64,000 nucleotides of DNA from Ginsengibacter hankyongi (GTDB taxonomy: Bacteria > Bacteroidota > Bacteroidia > Chitinophagales > Chitinophagaceae). Where the stretch lies: the NCBI RefSeq assembly GCF_008710285.1, contig NZ_VYQF01000005.1:186001-250000 (forward strand), given 5' to 3'. Each line of letters begins with the position of its first letter. Positions within the stretch are counted from its first letter, which is position 1. Below, one piece after another: positions 7,649 through 16,719 of the stretch. The translations under genes were made by a program, and so were the position numbers. Under the pieces are notes generated by a model. The model was not told where the DNA came from, made no database searches, and worked only from the letters and a program-made list of their open reading frames with translations.

Positions 7649-9061
7649 ATGTCTTTTCTCCAAAAATTTATTGATAAAATTCAAAAAGAAAATCTTTTTC
7701 AAAAAAAAGATCAGTTACTATTGGCCGTTAGTGGCGGTATCGATTCTATTGTGTTGTGTGAATTATGCAGCCAGGCCGGTTTTGAATTTAAAATAGCACA
7801 TTGCAATTTTCAGTTAAGAGGGGAGGAGAGCGAGCGTGATGAGGCCTTTGTGAAATCGCTTGGTGAAAGATATTCAACTGAAATTTTCATAAAAAAATTC
7901 GATACTGAAAAATATGCGGAAGAAAAGAAAATTTCCATACAGGTCGCTGCCAGGGAATTAAGATATGAATGGTTTGAGGAATTAATTGCATCGACAACCG
8001 GCAAGTTAGAACCCACGACAAAAAAATTTTCCGAAACATCGAACAACAAACATCGTACGTTGTACATCCTAACTGCTCACCATGCAAATGATAATATTGA
8101 AACCCTTTTAATGAATTTTTTTAAAGGTACCGGCATTAAGGGATTGCAGGGAATTCCGGTAAAGCAACGCAAAATTATCCGGCCTTTATTATTTGCAAAA
8201 CGAGGGGAAATACTTGCGTTTTCCAAAGTAAATAGTTTATCATTCGTCGAAGATTCTTCCAATCTATCTGATAAGTATACACGAAATTATTTCCGCAACC
8301 AATTGATTCCATCTATTCGAAAAGTTTTCCCGGAAGTTGAAGACAACTTGCTTCATGCCATTGAAAGATTTAAAGAAATAGGAATGTTATATGAACAGGC
8401 AATTCAGCTTCACAAAAAGAAATTGCTTGAGTATAAAGAACACGAAATCCATATTCCTGTTTTAAAATTACTTAAATCAATACCCTTAAAAACCATTATT
8501 TATGAAATTATCAAAGAATATGGTTTCACAGCACATCAAACCGATGACGTGCTTCATTTATTAAAAAGTGAAAGTGGTAAGTATATTTCTTCTTCCATGT
8601 ATAAAATAATTAAAGATCGCAAATGGATAATAATATCACCACATAATTCGCTACAAGCTGCAACTATTTTAATTGATAAAAATGATAATAAAATTGTATT
8701 TGAAAATGGTGAATTAGAGATCAGCAAATTTGTAAAAAGTGATACGATTCTTTCAACAGAAAGTTCAATTGCCACGCTTGACGCAAAGGATATCATTTAT
8801 CCGTTATTATTAAGAAAATGGAAACAAGGCGATTACTTTTATCCGTTAGGCACAAAGAACCTGCCCGCCGGCAGGCCGGGAAAAAAGAAACTAAGCCGGT
8901 TTTTTATTGATCAAAAATTATCACTCACTGAAAAAGAAAAAATCTGGGTAATAGAAAGCAATAAAAGAATAATTTGGGTTGTTGGTAAAAGAATTGATGA
9001 TCGTTTTAAAATTACAGGCAGCACAACTAACGTACTTAAAATTTCGTTTAACGAACGGTAA
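7649..9061 (+). CDS. tilS: tRNA(Ile)-lysidine synthase, with two in-frame inserts
   Basis: A 470-residue enzyme that converts C34 of the CAU-anticodon tRNA-Ile to lysidine so that it reads AUA; normally essential. The PP-loop SGGIDS (residues 28-33), HCNFQLRGEESERDEAF and TAHHANDNIETLLMNFFKGTG are intact, followed by the linker and the C-terminal tRNA-binding domain (FYPLG...KKKLSRFFIDQKL). Two stretches look inserted relative to the family. One is about 20 extra residues at ~114-138, between WFEEL and TAHH. The other is a short LPAGRPG at ~405-411, encoded by a GC-rich hairpin. Both keep the frame. The 3' end overlaps the convergent rhomboid gene by 14 bases. Confidence 0.93.
   Translation: MSFLQKFIDKIQKENLFQKKDQLLLAVSGGIDSIVLCELCSQAGFEFKIAHCNFQLRGEESERDEAFVKSLGERYSTEIFIKKFDTEKYAEEKKISIQVAARELRYEWFEELIASTTGKLEPTTKKFSETSNNKHRTLYILTAHHANDNIETLLMNFFKGTGIKGLQGIPVKQRKIIRPLLFAKRGEILAFSKVNSLSFVEDSSNLSDKYTRNYFRNQLIPSIRKVFPEVEDNLLHAIERFKEIGMLYEQAIQLHKKKLLEYKEHEIHIPVLKLLKSIPLKTIIYEIIKEYGFTAHQTDDVLHLLKSESGKYISSSMYKIIKDRKWIIISPHNSLQAATILIDKNDNKIVFENGELEISKFVKSDTILSTESSIATLDAKDIIYPLLLRKWKQGDYFYPLGTKNLPAGRPGKKKLSRFFIDQKLSLTEKEKIWVIESNKRIIWVVGKRIDDRFKITGSTTNVLKISFNER
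8860..8875. repeat. GC-rich palindromic repeat-like element inside tilS
   Basis: CCTGCCCGCCGGCAGG has arms CCTGCC/GGCAGG around a CGCC loop. It is far GC-richer than its AT-rich surroundings and encodes Pro-Ala-Gly-Arg between two conserved tilS motifs. It resembles the short CCTGCC/GGCAGG palindromes I associate with intergenic repeats in this bacterial group, but only one copy is in the window. Confidence 0.5.
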
Positions 9062-9704
9062 ATATTTTGCGGGGATCCAGGTTTTTTACTGCGTCTATGA
9101 AATGATCCAAAACAGGATAATTAGAAAATAGTTTACTGGCAACTATAAGAAAAACAATACCAAACAACGCTCCCCAGATATGTGCAGAGTGATTGATACG
9201 CCCGCCACCTTTTTGATCTAACCAATAAGATACGACTAGGTAAATAATACCGAATAAAAACCCCATCATATACACAGGTATAAATATTAATCCTATTCCT
9301 TGCAAAGGATTAAATAAAATGTAAGCAAAAACTACCGCCGATACAGCGCCGGAGGCACCTAAGCTTCTATAACCAGAATTTGTTTTATTTTTTAAATAGC
9401 TCGGTATAACACATACGATCAATGCAAGAACATACATAACGACGTACAATAATTTTCCATAGTTTCCAAAGATCGCATCAAAAATTTCTTCTGTAATATT
9501 TCCGAATAAGTAAAATGCATACATGTTAAAAAACAGGTGCCCGATATCTGCATGAATAAGACCGCATGTTATGAAACGGTAATATTGCTTATTATTTGTA
9601 ATTGCAGGGGGATAAAAAATAAGATCATTCATAACTTTTTCGCTGCGGAAAGCGGCTATTGATATAAGGGAAGTAATTACTATTATAATAACTGTTATTG
9701 ACAT
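9048..9704 (-). CDS. Rhomboid-family intramembrane serine protease
   Basis: A 218-residue integral membrane protein with about six hydrophobic segments. The rhomboid hallmarks are present: an H-x-x-x-H/N segment LIHADIGHLFFNMYAFYLFG, the catalytic serine in LGASGAVSAV, and the catalytic histidine in NHSAHIWGALFG. Rhomboids cleave substrates within the membrane near their extracellular face; the substrate is unknown here. The loop between the second and third segments is short and the C-terminus has no extra domain. It overlaps tilS tail-to-tail and is preceded by rlmH on the same strand with a 38-base gap. Confidence 0.92.
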   Translation of the reverse strand: MSITVIIIVITSLISIAAFRSEKVMNDLIFYPPAITNNKQYYRFITCGLIHADIGHLFFNMYAFYLFGNITEEIFDAIFGNYGKLLYVVMYVLALIVCVIPSYLKNKTNSGYRSLGASGAVSAVVFAYILFNPLQGIGLIFIPVYMMGFLFGIIYLVVSYWLDQKGGGRINHSAHIWGALFGIVFLIVASKLFSNYPVLDHFIDAVKNLDPRKIFTVR

Positions 9705-9742
9705 TTCGGGTAGTTTTTAAAAACATCAAACATACATATAAA

Positions 9743-10207
9743 CTAAGAATGATGATATTTTTCGTTACGAATAATAGTGCAGGCACGATACACTTGTTCA
9801 GAAAGTATAAGCCTTACAAGCTGGTGAGGGAAAACCAGTTTTGACAAACTCCATTTATAATCACATCTTTTTAATATAGTTTCATGGAGCCCATAAGCTC
9901 CACCAATCACAAAAATTAAATTCTTTGTACTGTTGTTTGCCCGTCGCTGAATAAATCCAGCGAGTTCTTCAGAGCTCCATTGTTTCCCATTTTCATCTAA
10001 TGCAACCACCATATCATCTTTTTGAATGCTGCCAAGCAATTGGGATGATTCACTTTTTTTAATCTCATCCGTTGATGAACTTTTTGACGATGGAAAAATT
10101 TTCCATTCAACTGGGTAGTAATGTGAAATTCGTTTTGTAAATATTTCAATACCTTCTTTTACATAAGGTTCGTGGACTTTACCAACCGACCAAAAATAAA
10201 TTTTCAT
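9743..10207 (-). CDS. rlmH: 23S rRNA (pseudouridine1915-N3)-methyltransferase
   Basis: A SPOUT-type methyltransferase modifying pseudouridine 1915 in helix 69 of 23S rRNA, using SAM. The start at MKIYFWSVGK (10207, 154 residues) fits the normal size; an upstream in-frame ATG at 10225 adds six residues. The trefoil-knot signature is intact: LIFVIGGAYGLHETIL followed by SLSKLVFPHQLVRLILSEQVYRA and the C-terminal IIRNEKYHHS, whose terminal His-Ser residues are typical. Confidence 0.95.
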   Translation of the reverse strand: MKIYFWSVGKVHEPYVKEGIEIFTKRISHYYPVEWKIFPSSKSSSTDEIKKSESSQLLGSIQKDDMVVALDENGKQWSSEELAGFIQRRANNSTKNLIFVIGGAYGLHETILKRCDYKWSLSKLVFPHQLVRLILSEQVYRACTIIRNEKYHHS

Positions 10208-10259
10208 AATTTTATTTAAATGCAAGATGCTAAATTATTTTACTGAACAAATAATTTAT

Positions 10260-10267
10260 TATTTTTG
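10260..10267 (+). promoter_or_regulatory. Bacteroidota -7 promoter element of tRNA-Arg
   Basis: TATTTTTG matches the TAnnTTTG -7 consensus of Bacteroidota sigma factor promoters and ends 9 bases before the first base of the tRNA, a suitable distance for a start just upstream of the mature 5' end. No convincing -33 TTTG was seen. Confidence 0.6.
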
Positions 10268-10276
10268 CCGCCCATT

Positions 10277-10350
10277 GGCTGCGTAGCTCAACTGAATAGA
10301 GCATCTGACTACGGATCAGAAGGTTTTAGGTTTGAATCCTAACGCGGTCA
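10277..10350 (+). tRNA. tRNA-Arg (anticodon ACG)
   Basis: A 74-base cloverleaf. The acceptor GGCTGCG pairs with CGCGGTC through seven pairs, including G-U wobbles, with discriminator A at 10350. The D-arm is GCTC/GAGC, the anticodon stem TCTGA/TCAGA closes the loop CTACGGA with ACG at 10311-10313, and the T-arm has loop TTTGAAT. ACG is converted to ICG in bacteria to read CGU/CGC/CGA. The CCA end is not encoded. Confidence 0.93.
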
Positions 10351-10361
10351 CTTATCTCGGT

Positions 10362-10392
10362 AAAACCCGCTCTGGTAGCGGGTTTTATTTTT
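10362..10392 (+). terminator. Intrinsic terminator after tRNA-Arg
   Basis: A perfect 10-bp stem AAAACCCGCT/AGCGGGTTTT with a 5-base loop is followed by ATTTTT, 12 bases after the tRNA. Confidence 0.85.
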
Positions 10393-10469
10393 GGTGGTGT
10401 CGTTTTGTTAAAATTCCAAAGCGGTCAGTGATTTTCAATTACATGGAGAGAGATTGATTTGATAACTCA

Positions 10470-10651
10470 GTCATTTTGATTATTCCGGCTATTCCATTGA
10501 TTATCGCTATAACCTCCATTACCATCACGAGATTTTTGTGAATATTGATCACGATAGAATGGAACTTGGTAAAATAAATTTTTCTGTTTCTTATCTTTTA
10601 TTAATCGCAAGGGTTTTAGATGTAAGCCCTAAGGAATTACTGCCGGACTGA
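10470..10651 (+). pseudogene. Remnant of an XRE-type helix-turn-helix regulator
   Basis: The frame ending at the TGA 10649-10651 reads RMELGKINFSVSYLLLIARV then LDVSPKELLPD. This matches the C-terminal half of small Bacteroidota XRE/Cro regulators (E-x-GK-x-N-x-S...IA-x-x-L-x-V-x-P-x-E-L). The N-terminal half, including the first helices, is absent and the frame has a stop just upstream. It looks like debris left beside the tRNA. The rest of 10393-10831 shows nothing I can assign. Confidence 0.55.
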
Positions 10652-10831
10652 ATGAGAATGTTCAGGCATTTTCGTATACTTGCAGAACTTGTTGTTTAGT
10701 TAATTAATCCTTACCAATTCCTGTAAATTAAATTGGCTTTAGATAGCATCTGTGGAAGAATGAACTAAGTCGAATATTCTTTGAAGCTTTTCTTTTCTTT
10801 GGGTGTGTGGTGATGTATTTCCATAATGAAT

Positions 10832-11698
10832 TTATTTGTCTATACCGTAGTTACCCACGATCAGTTTTTTTATATTGGCAGCTTTTTGCTCCAGTTGCAG
10901 GATGCGGCTTTCAATTAATTGACTTAGTGCCTTGATCTCACTCGCCGATATCAATATCCTGTTAATCGCAATGGGATCAACTGAGCCTAGGCGTAAGTTT
11001 GCATTTTGTTCAATGATGTTAGTTTCTGCATCTTTTACTTTATTGTAATCGCCTGCTCTCAGAATAAGTGGAATATCGTCCTGAAATTTATTTTTATACC
11101 CAAGTAAAGTTTGCTGCAAATAGTCATCGTATTCAACCTGCTTATAATAATTTTCAATACTGTCGGCTATCTGTATATTGCTTATAAGCCTTATTTCGCC
11201 GGCATTTGTTATTTGGTCGATAGTGCGGCCCGTTATGAATGACTTTATACCCTGTTGCCTGAACAGTCTTCGCATAAAAATGTATATAATACTAGCAGGC
11301 TTGATTGTATCAGCCTGGCTTAATAAAGATGGTAGTGAGTTTGCGGGCTGTATTTGTTCTGTTTCAATATTATTAATGAGTCCCGGTAAGTGCGATTCAT
11401 CTGCTGAAAAATCTTTGTAAAAAGAAGCCATGTATTGGTACTCTTTATCTTTGTTCACAAAATGCTCCCGCAAGTTTTCAGCAAAAAAACCAAGTGTTAC
11501 CGCAAGAAATATCATTATAAATTCTAAAAAATATTCTTTCCATTTTTTAGGTTTATGATGTAAGTCAGGATGATGATGTACTTCCATATTTTCAGATTGA
11601 GATTGTTCAATAGTTTGGTCCTGTGAAGCATTTTCATTCACATCTTCAGCATTATCATTGTTCTTTGGTGCATTGCCTAAATTCCGCTCTCCATTCAT
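10832..11698 (-). CDS. Membrane-anchored protein of unknown function
   Basis: A 288-residue protein I cannot assign to a named family. Residues 1-50 are polar, Asn/Gln/Glu-rich and then His-rich (MEVHHHPDLHHKPKKWKEYF). One strong membrane segment follows at ~56-75 (FLEFIMIFLAVTLGFFAENL), and the rest (~200 residues) is helical and presumably extracytoplasmic. Proteins with the same His-rich plus KPKKWKEYFLEF...FFAENLRE junction recur in Bacteroidota genomes as uncharacterised membrane proteins. It is 38 bases downstream of the split histidine kinase on the same strand, so it may belong to its transcription unit. Confidence 0.75.
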   Translation of the reverse strand: MNGERNLGNAPKNNDNAEDVNENASQDQTIEQSQSENMEVHHHPDLHHKPKKWKEYFLEFIMIFLAVTLGFFAENLREHFVNKDKEYQYMASFYKDFSADESHLPGLINNIETEQIQPANSLPSLLSQADTIKPASIIYIFMRRLFRQQGIKSFITGRTIDQITNAGEIRLISNIQIADSIENYYKQVEYDDYLQQTLLGYKNKFQDDIPLILRAGDYNKVKDAETNIIEQNANLRLGSVDPIAINRILISASEIKALSQLIESRILQLEQKAANIKKLIVGNYGIDK

Positions 11699-11736
11699 TC
11701 CTTTTGTATTGTGCTAATAAAAATGTATGATTTTAT

Positions 11737-14257
11737 TTATACCGGTAGTTGAATCTCAAACTCTGTAAATTCACCTTCACTGGTATTTACCTTGATCTCA
11801 CCACGATGCGCTTTAATGATATCGTAACTTAAACTTAAACCTAACCCTGTTCCTTCACCCGCTGGCTTTGTTGTAAAAAAAGGCTGAAAGATTTTATCTA
11901 TTACTTTTTGTGGGATGCCATTACCATTATCCTTCACTGTTAGTATTACTTTATCGCCTTCCTTCTTTGTAGTTACGGAAATCGCGGGTTCATATCCGTT
12001 AGTCTGTTGTTTTGCTTTTTCATTAACTGCATAAAATGCATTGTTATATAAATTCAATAATACTCTTCCAATGTCTTGGGGAACGATGTCGATCTTTCGA
12101 ATGCCATTATCAAAATCTGTTTTAAAGCCTGCGTTGAACGATTTATCCTTTGCTCTTAATCCATGATAACTTAATCGTAAATATTCATCAGCGAGTTCAT
12201 TAATATCAGTTGGTTCTTCTATTCCACTGCTGTTACGGCTGTGTTGCAGCATGCCTTTAACAATGGCATCGGCTCTCTTACCATGATGATTAATTTTCTC
12301 CTCATTCGTAATTACATCGTTTGCAAGAGTATCCACTTCATCCATGTTTCCTTTTCTAATTTCATCTTTCATCTCCAACAGCAATTCTTTATTCACTTCA
12401 GAAAAGTTGTTGACGAAGTTTAACGGGTTTTGTATTTCATGGGCAATACCGGCCGTAAGTTCGCCAAGGGATGCCATCTTCTCACTTTGTATCAATTGTG
12501 ATTGTGTTGCTTTTAGCTTTACCACAGTTTTCATTCAGGGTTTCAAAAGATTCGGCATTTTCTAAGGCAATAGCTGTATAGATGGCGATGTTGCGCAGCA
12601 TAAATAGGTGATAATCCGAATAAGCATTTTGCCGGAAGCTTTGAACCGTGATTACTCCTATTCTCTCATCTTTTACAACCAACGGAAGATAGATAAGTGA
12701 AACAGGCTGTTTACCTTCATGGGGTGTCACGACTTCCTGTATATACAATTTGTGCTCATCGTCGATGTTACCCATTATAATTTCCCTGCCTTGTTTGAAG
12801 CATATTACAGCAAAGCGGGCTTCATCTTCAACTGAATTTGAATAAAAGGGAAGTGCCTCGCCATCTTCATAAGTAGCGGGAAAATCTATCCTTTTTAAAG
12901 CATCGTGGTAAATGCCAATGCCAAATACCGAAGCGTCCATTAAGGCGTTCACATTATCATACACCGTACTAATGATCTTTTCAACAGAAAGTGAAGATGT
13001 GATTTTACGGCCAATCTCACCTAATTTTTCGACATTGTTATAGGATTGTTCCAGGTTTTCTTTTTGTATAGATAGCTCATTAGCTTTATTATCAATTTCT
13101 TGTTTTTGTTGTTGAAGTAACACATTAGCTTTTCTTTTCTGCCTGTTGTTGCGGTACAAAAGAAAAGCTACAATAAGGAGGGCGCCGAGCCCGGTGATAA
13201 GACCATTCTGTTTTAGCCTTGCCCGCTCGTGCTGTCTTGCATCTTCTACCTGCCGTTGACGAATGCTTTCATCATACGTCATGTTTTGTATTTCGTTTGC
13301 TTTTTGTTGGCTGAACAAACTGTCTTTGGCAGCAATAGTAGCTGACAAATAACTGTAAGCACTATCTACGTTGCCTGCTAATTTATAGTATGCTGCTAAA
13401 AAGTTACTGGCAGCCAATGACTGACTCGTAAATCCCGCGTGTTGTGCAGTTGTAAAATCCAGCTTTGCATAATAAAGACTGGAGTCGATTTTATGTTGTT
13501 GAAGAAAAACTTTTGCAATGCCTAAGGCGGTTTCACATATTGCTTCCTGGTTGTTTAATGCGTTTAAAACGGGAAGAGCGGATTTGTAATAAATCATTGC
13601 ACTGTCAATTTTCCCCAATTTCAAAAATATGTTGCCGAGGTTACTGAAGGCGATCGCTTTTGATGATTCGTTATTTTGTTTGGAAGCCATTTGATAACCA
13701 AGCATTGTGTACGCCATTGAAGAATCCAATTGATTTAATTTTTCATACGTGTCGCCAAGATTTAGAATAGTACTTAAAACATGCGTACTATCATTAATTT
13801 TGTGGTAAAGCGATAACGATTTATGTGAATAATCAACACTTCGCTTCATATCACCTTCGTAAAAGTAGATATCAGCAAGGTTGCTTAGAGAGACGGCCAC
13901 ATTAACGTCATCATGGGTATCTTCAGCAAGTTTTAGAATCTCTAAGCTAACTTTCAAGGCTCGTGGGTAGCTGCCTATATTTGCAAAAACGATTCCAGTG
14001 ATCCTTAAACAGTAGATTTCTCCTCTTGTAAAATGTACCCTCCGAGCCAGTTCCAGTCCTTCATTCGCTATTGATAGCGATGTATCGGGCTTCGAATAAA
14101 TATAAGTTCCTGCAAGCTGGAACATGAGCAGTACGCGGCTGGTATCGGGGTTTTCTATTGCCAGCAACTGTTTCAGGCTATCAGTCCTCCCGCTTTGTGC
14201 AAGTACGCTCAAACAACTGTAATAAAGCAACACTAACACAATAATTAATTTTCTCAT
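11737..14257 (-). pseudogene. TPR-GAF sensor histidine kinase, split by a frameshift
   Basis: Two overlapping frames form one kinase. The 5' part (14257 to 12482, 591 residues) has a signal peptide (MRKLIIVLVLLYYSCLSVLA), TPR repeats at ~30-320, a membrane helix at ~352-370, a coiled coil and a GAF domain at ~420-570. The 3' part (12534 to 11737) has HisKA (GIAHEIQNPLNFVNNF; phospho-His in AHE), the N box (NLYNNAFYAVNEKA), G1 (DNGNGIP) and G2 (GTGLGLSLS). Removing one A from the 4-A run (TTTT at 12528-12531 on the plus strand) joins them as LNETVVKLKATQSQL, the expected linker. The frameshift may be a genuine lesion, slippage or a sequencing error. Kinase partners are not encoded nearby. Confidence 0.85.
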
Positions 14258-14770
14258 GGCTAATTCGTATTGGTAATAGATAATAAATAAAGCTGTTTTG
14301 CCTTCCTGCTTAACTGCTTTTATCTCTCAGTTCCCTGGTTCAGACAACGAAGCAACAAAAATAACAAACTCAGTTACTTCTCTCTTCTTTCGAGTAGCCT
14401 CTTATTCCACACATGTGCTTTTCCAGTTCGCACCTCGATGTTAAACTCAGCCTTTCTTTCCCGATTGGTTTTTACATTAACGGGTTAGCAATTATAAATA
14501 ATAGTACTTTTTGGAAATAGTCGTCTTCAGATGGGAGAATAAAAGTAGGGAGATTTAATGTGAAATCCATTTTACTGTTTAATAAGTTTTTATTTAAAGA
14601 GACATTTAAACCGAATTAAAGTCTATTTAGTGGTATGCATAATTCTAATTTTAAGTTCATGTGTTTTATCAAGAAAAGTGTGTTACACATAGTTGCCAGC
14701 CAGTACATCCCAACAATTGTTCAGAAGAGAATTGTTCAGAAACATTAAATTGCATAACTAAAACTTATTT
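14258..14770. other. Gene-free stretch between split kinase and broken secreted gene
   Basis: About 510 AT-rich bases between divergent units. I see no open frame with coding character, no RNA fold and no clear promoter match on either strand. Confidence 0.5.
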
Positions 14771-15216
14771 ATGAAAAAGATTATTATTGCGATTGCATTC
14801 ATGTTTGGTTCAGTTAGTTTGCTGCATGCACAAGCTCCTACGCTGTAACAAAGCAAACGAAGAAGGAGAAGAAGGAAAAGACCACGTCGGTCTAAAGTAA
14901 TGGGTTGAAAAAAGATGGTACTCCTGATATGCGTTTAAAAGCCAATAAAACAAAGGTTCAAACAACTACTTCTGTTCAACCTGCACCCAATGTACAAACC
15001 CAGGTAACTACACAAACAAAATCCCGTAAGCAGGTTCAACAGCCAAAGACTGTTCAACCACAGGTAACACAACAACGCACTCAAGTTTCAGCAACTACCA
15101 CAAAAAGTGCTGATCAGGCCATAGGAACTGATGCTAAAGGAAGAACAATATACCAGGGCCCCAAAGGCGGAAAGTATTACATCAACAAAAATGGTAATAA
15201 GGAATATATAAAATAG
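14771..15216 (+). pseudogene. Broken secreted protein with PBCV-type basic adaptor domain
   Basis: An ATG at 14771 opens a signal peptide (MKKIIIAIAFMFGSVSLLHA) that stops after AQAPTL. A shift into another frame gives AVTKQTKKEKKEKTTSV, then an in-frame TAA, then GLKKDGTPDMRLKANK and a Thr/Gln-rich region, ending in AIGTDAKGRTIYQGPKGGKYYINKNGNKEYIK-type residues (KGGKYYIN core). That C-terminus matches the short PBCV-specific basic adaptor domain seen in small Bacteroidota exported proteins. One frameshift and one nonsense codon separate signal peptide and domain, so the gene is probably dead. A terminator follows. Confidence 0.7.
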
Positions 15217-15241
15217 TTTTCATATTTTGTTTCAGGTGGAC

Positions 15242-15266
15242 GGGTTACTTTATAGTAACCCTTTTT
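15242..15266 (+). terminator. Intrinsic terminator
   Basis: Stem GGGTTACT/AGTAACCC (8 bp, perfect) with loop TTAT and a five-T tail, 25 bases after the broken PBCV-adaptor gene. It could also serve the opposite strand poorly. Confidence 0.8.
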
Positions 15267-15375
15267 ATGTTTTTAAGCTAATTGCCAGCAGTATTCCGTC
15301 GGTTCTGATTTGAATCTTATAACACGGTGCATATTCGATGCTCTATGCAGCTGAATTTGAAGATATCCTAAAATG

Positions 15376-16719
15376 CTAAATTTCATTTTTCAGCCACCCC
15401 CCGGTAAAACCGGCAACATGCAGCCCTTTGATAATGTAGGGACACTCGCGCATGATCTTCCATATTAATCCAGTATGATAATTCTCGATCATAATAACAA
15501 TCGGACCTTGGTTAAGGCCAAACCTCCATGGCGAAACCCAACCATTTGGATTTTTCGATTTTTCAGGGAAGGTGGGGTTAAAACTTGCGTCAAACCCATA
15601 TAATCGGTGGTGCTTCAAATTTAATTTTTCAATGGCATGCCTAATCGTATCCAGCACTATTTCCGGTGCAAAAGGAAGAGATGCTACTACTCCCCAAGGT
15701 GAAACAGTCCCATCATCCGGTCCAAATGGGGCACCTCGGGCTATATAGCCATAGAATATTCTTTTTCTCCCGCCAATATCGATTGTTTTATTACCAGGGC
15801 CATCGCTTGCCGTTAGCCCCCAGCAATATTCTCCATAATGTTCAAATTTGTTTGGGTTTTCTATAGCATATCGCTGGTGAATGTGTGTTGCACTTTTACT
15901 ATTTTCAAAATAATCAAAGCCAGCTTTTTTATTAAAGTCATCATGAATGCCTCGAAAATCAATCCACATGTGGGAAAATTGGTGAATAAATAACGGGCCT
16001 CCATATAAATATTCAAATTCATAAACCTTTTTCACCTCAAAGGTCTCAGTCCATTTCTTATAACTATCTGCCTTTATTGGATAGGTTGGCGAACCAAGCG
16101 CTAACACATATAATAAAAGTGCTTCGCTATAATTAGTATCCCATCTGTAAGGTAAAAACCCATCTTCAGGTGTCCATCCATGTGATAATGTTACCCCCTC
16201 ATTTAACGCCCATTGCCAGTCGACACGGCTATAAAGTTGACTGGATAATTCCCTTATCTCTGTCTCATCTTTATTACCATCTTTAAAATAGGAAGCCGCG
16301 GATAAACCCCCCATTATAAAAAGGGCTGTATCAATGGTTGATAGTTCACATTTCCATGTCCTCTCACCGGTACCCGGTGTAAGAAAATGATAGTAAAAGC
16401 CCTTATATCCTGTAGCATCGGCTTCGGTACCTTGCCGGCTATTATAAAAGAACCTCAATATCTTTAGAACCCGTGTAGTCGCATCTTTTCGTGATAGAAA
16501 TTTTTTTTCAACGCCTACAATATATGCACTTAGCCCCATCCCGACAGCAGCGATACTTGCGGGAGAGCCGGGTTGTGTTTTATCTTTAATTAAACCGGTA
16601 ACAGGATCAACTTCGTTAAGAAAATAATCAAAAGTTTCCCTCTGCAGATCATTGAGCATTTCCTTATCCGTACCCAATGGTTTTATATTATCAGGGCCTA
16701 TGTCTTTTGCGTTTGTCAT
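15376..16719 (-). CDS. Glucoamylase-family (GH144-like) glycoside hydrolase
   Basis: A 447-residue (alpha/alpha)6-barrel-type protein matching the 'glycoamylase' (PF10091) family. Visible motifs are LQRETFDYFLNEVDPVTGLIKDK at the start, SIAAVGMGLSAY, ELSTIDTALFIMGGL, LPYRWDTNYSEALLLYVLALG, PLFIHQFSHMWIDFRG, ENYHTGLIW and the C-terminal GF.GGW. Characterised GH144 members, first found in Chitinophaga, act on beta-1,2-glucan, so that is the best substrate guess. There is no signal peptide, so it may act in the cytoplasm unless exported another way. Its ATG overlaps the TGA of the upstream GH39 gene (ATGA), implying coupled translation. Confidence 0.82.
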   Translation of the reverse strand: MTNAKDIGPDNIKPLGTDKEMLNDLQRETFDYFLNEVDPVTGLIKDKTQPGSPASIAAVGMGLSAYIVGVEKKFLSRKDATTRVLKILRFFYNSRQGTEADATGYKGFYYHFLTPGTGERTWKCELSTIDTALFIMGGLSAASYFKDGNKDETEIRELSSQLYSRVDWQWALNEGVTLSHGWTPEDGFLPYRWDTNYSEALLLYVLALGSPTYPIKADSYKKWTETFEVKKVYEFEYLYGGPLFIHQFSHMWIDFRGIHDDFNKKAGFDYFENSKSATHIHQRYAIENPNKFEHYGEYCWGLTASDGPGNKTIDIGGRKRIFYGYIARGAPFGPDDGTVSPWGVVASLPFAPEIVLDTIRHAIEKLNLKHHRLYGFDASFNPTFPEKSKNPNGWVSPWRFGLNQGPIVIMIENYHTGLIWKIMRECPYIIKGLHVAGFTGGWLKNEI

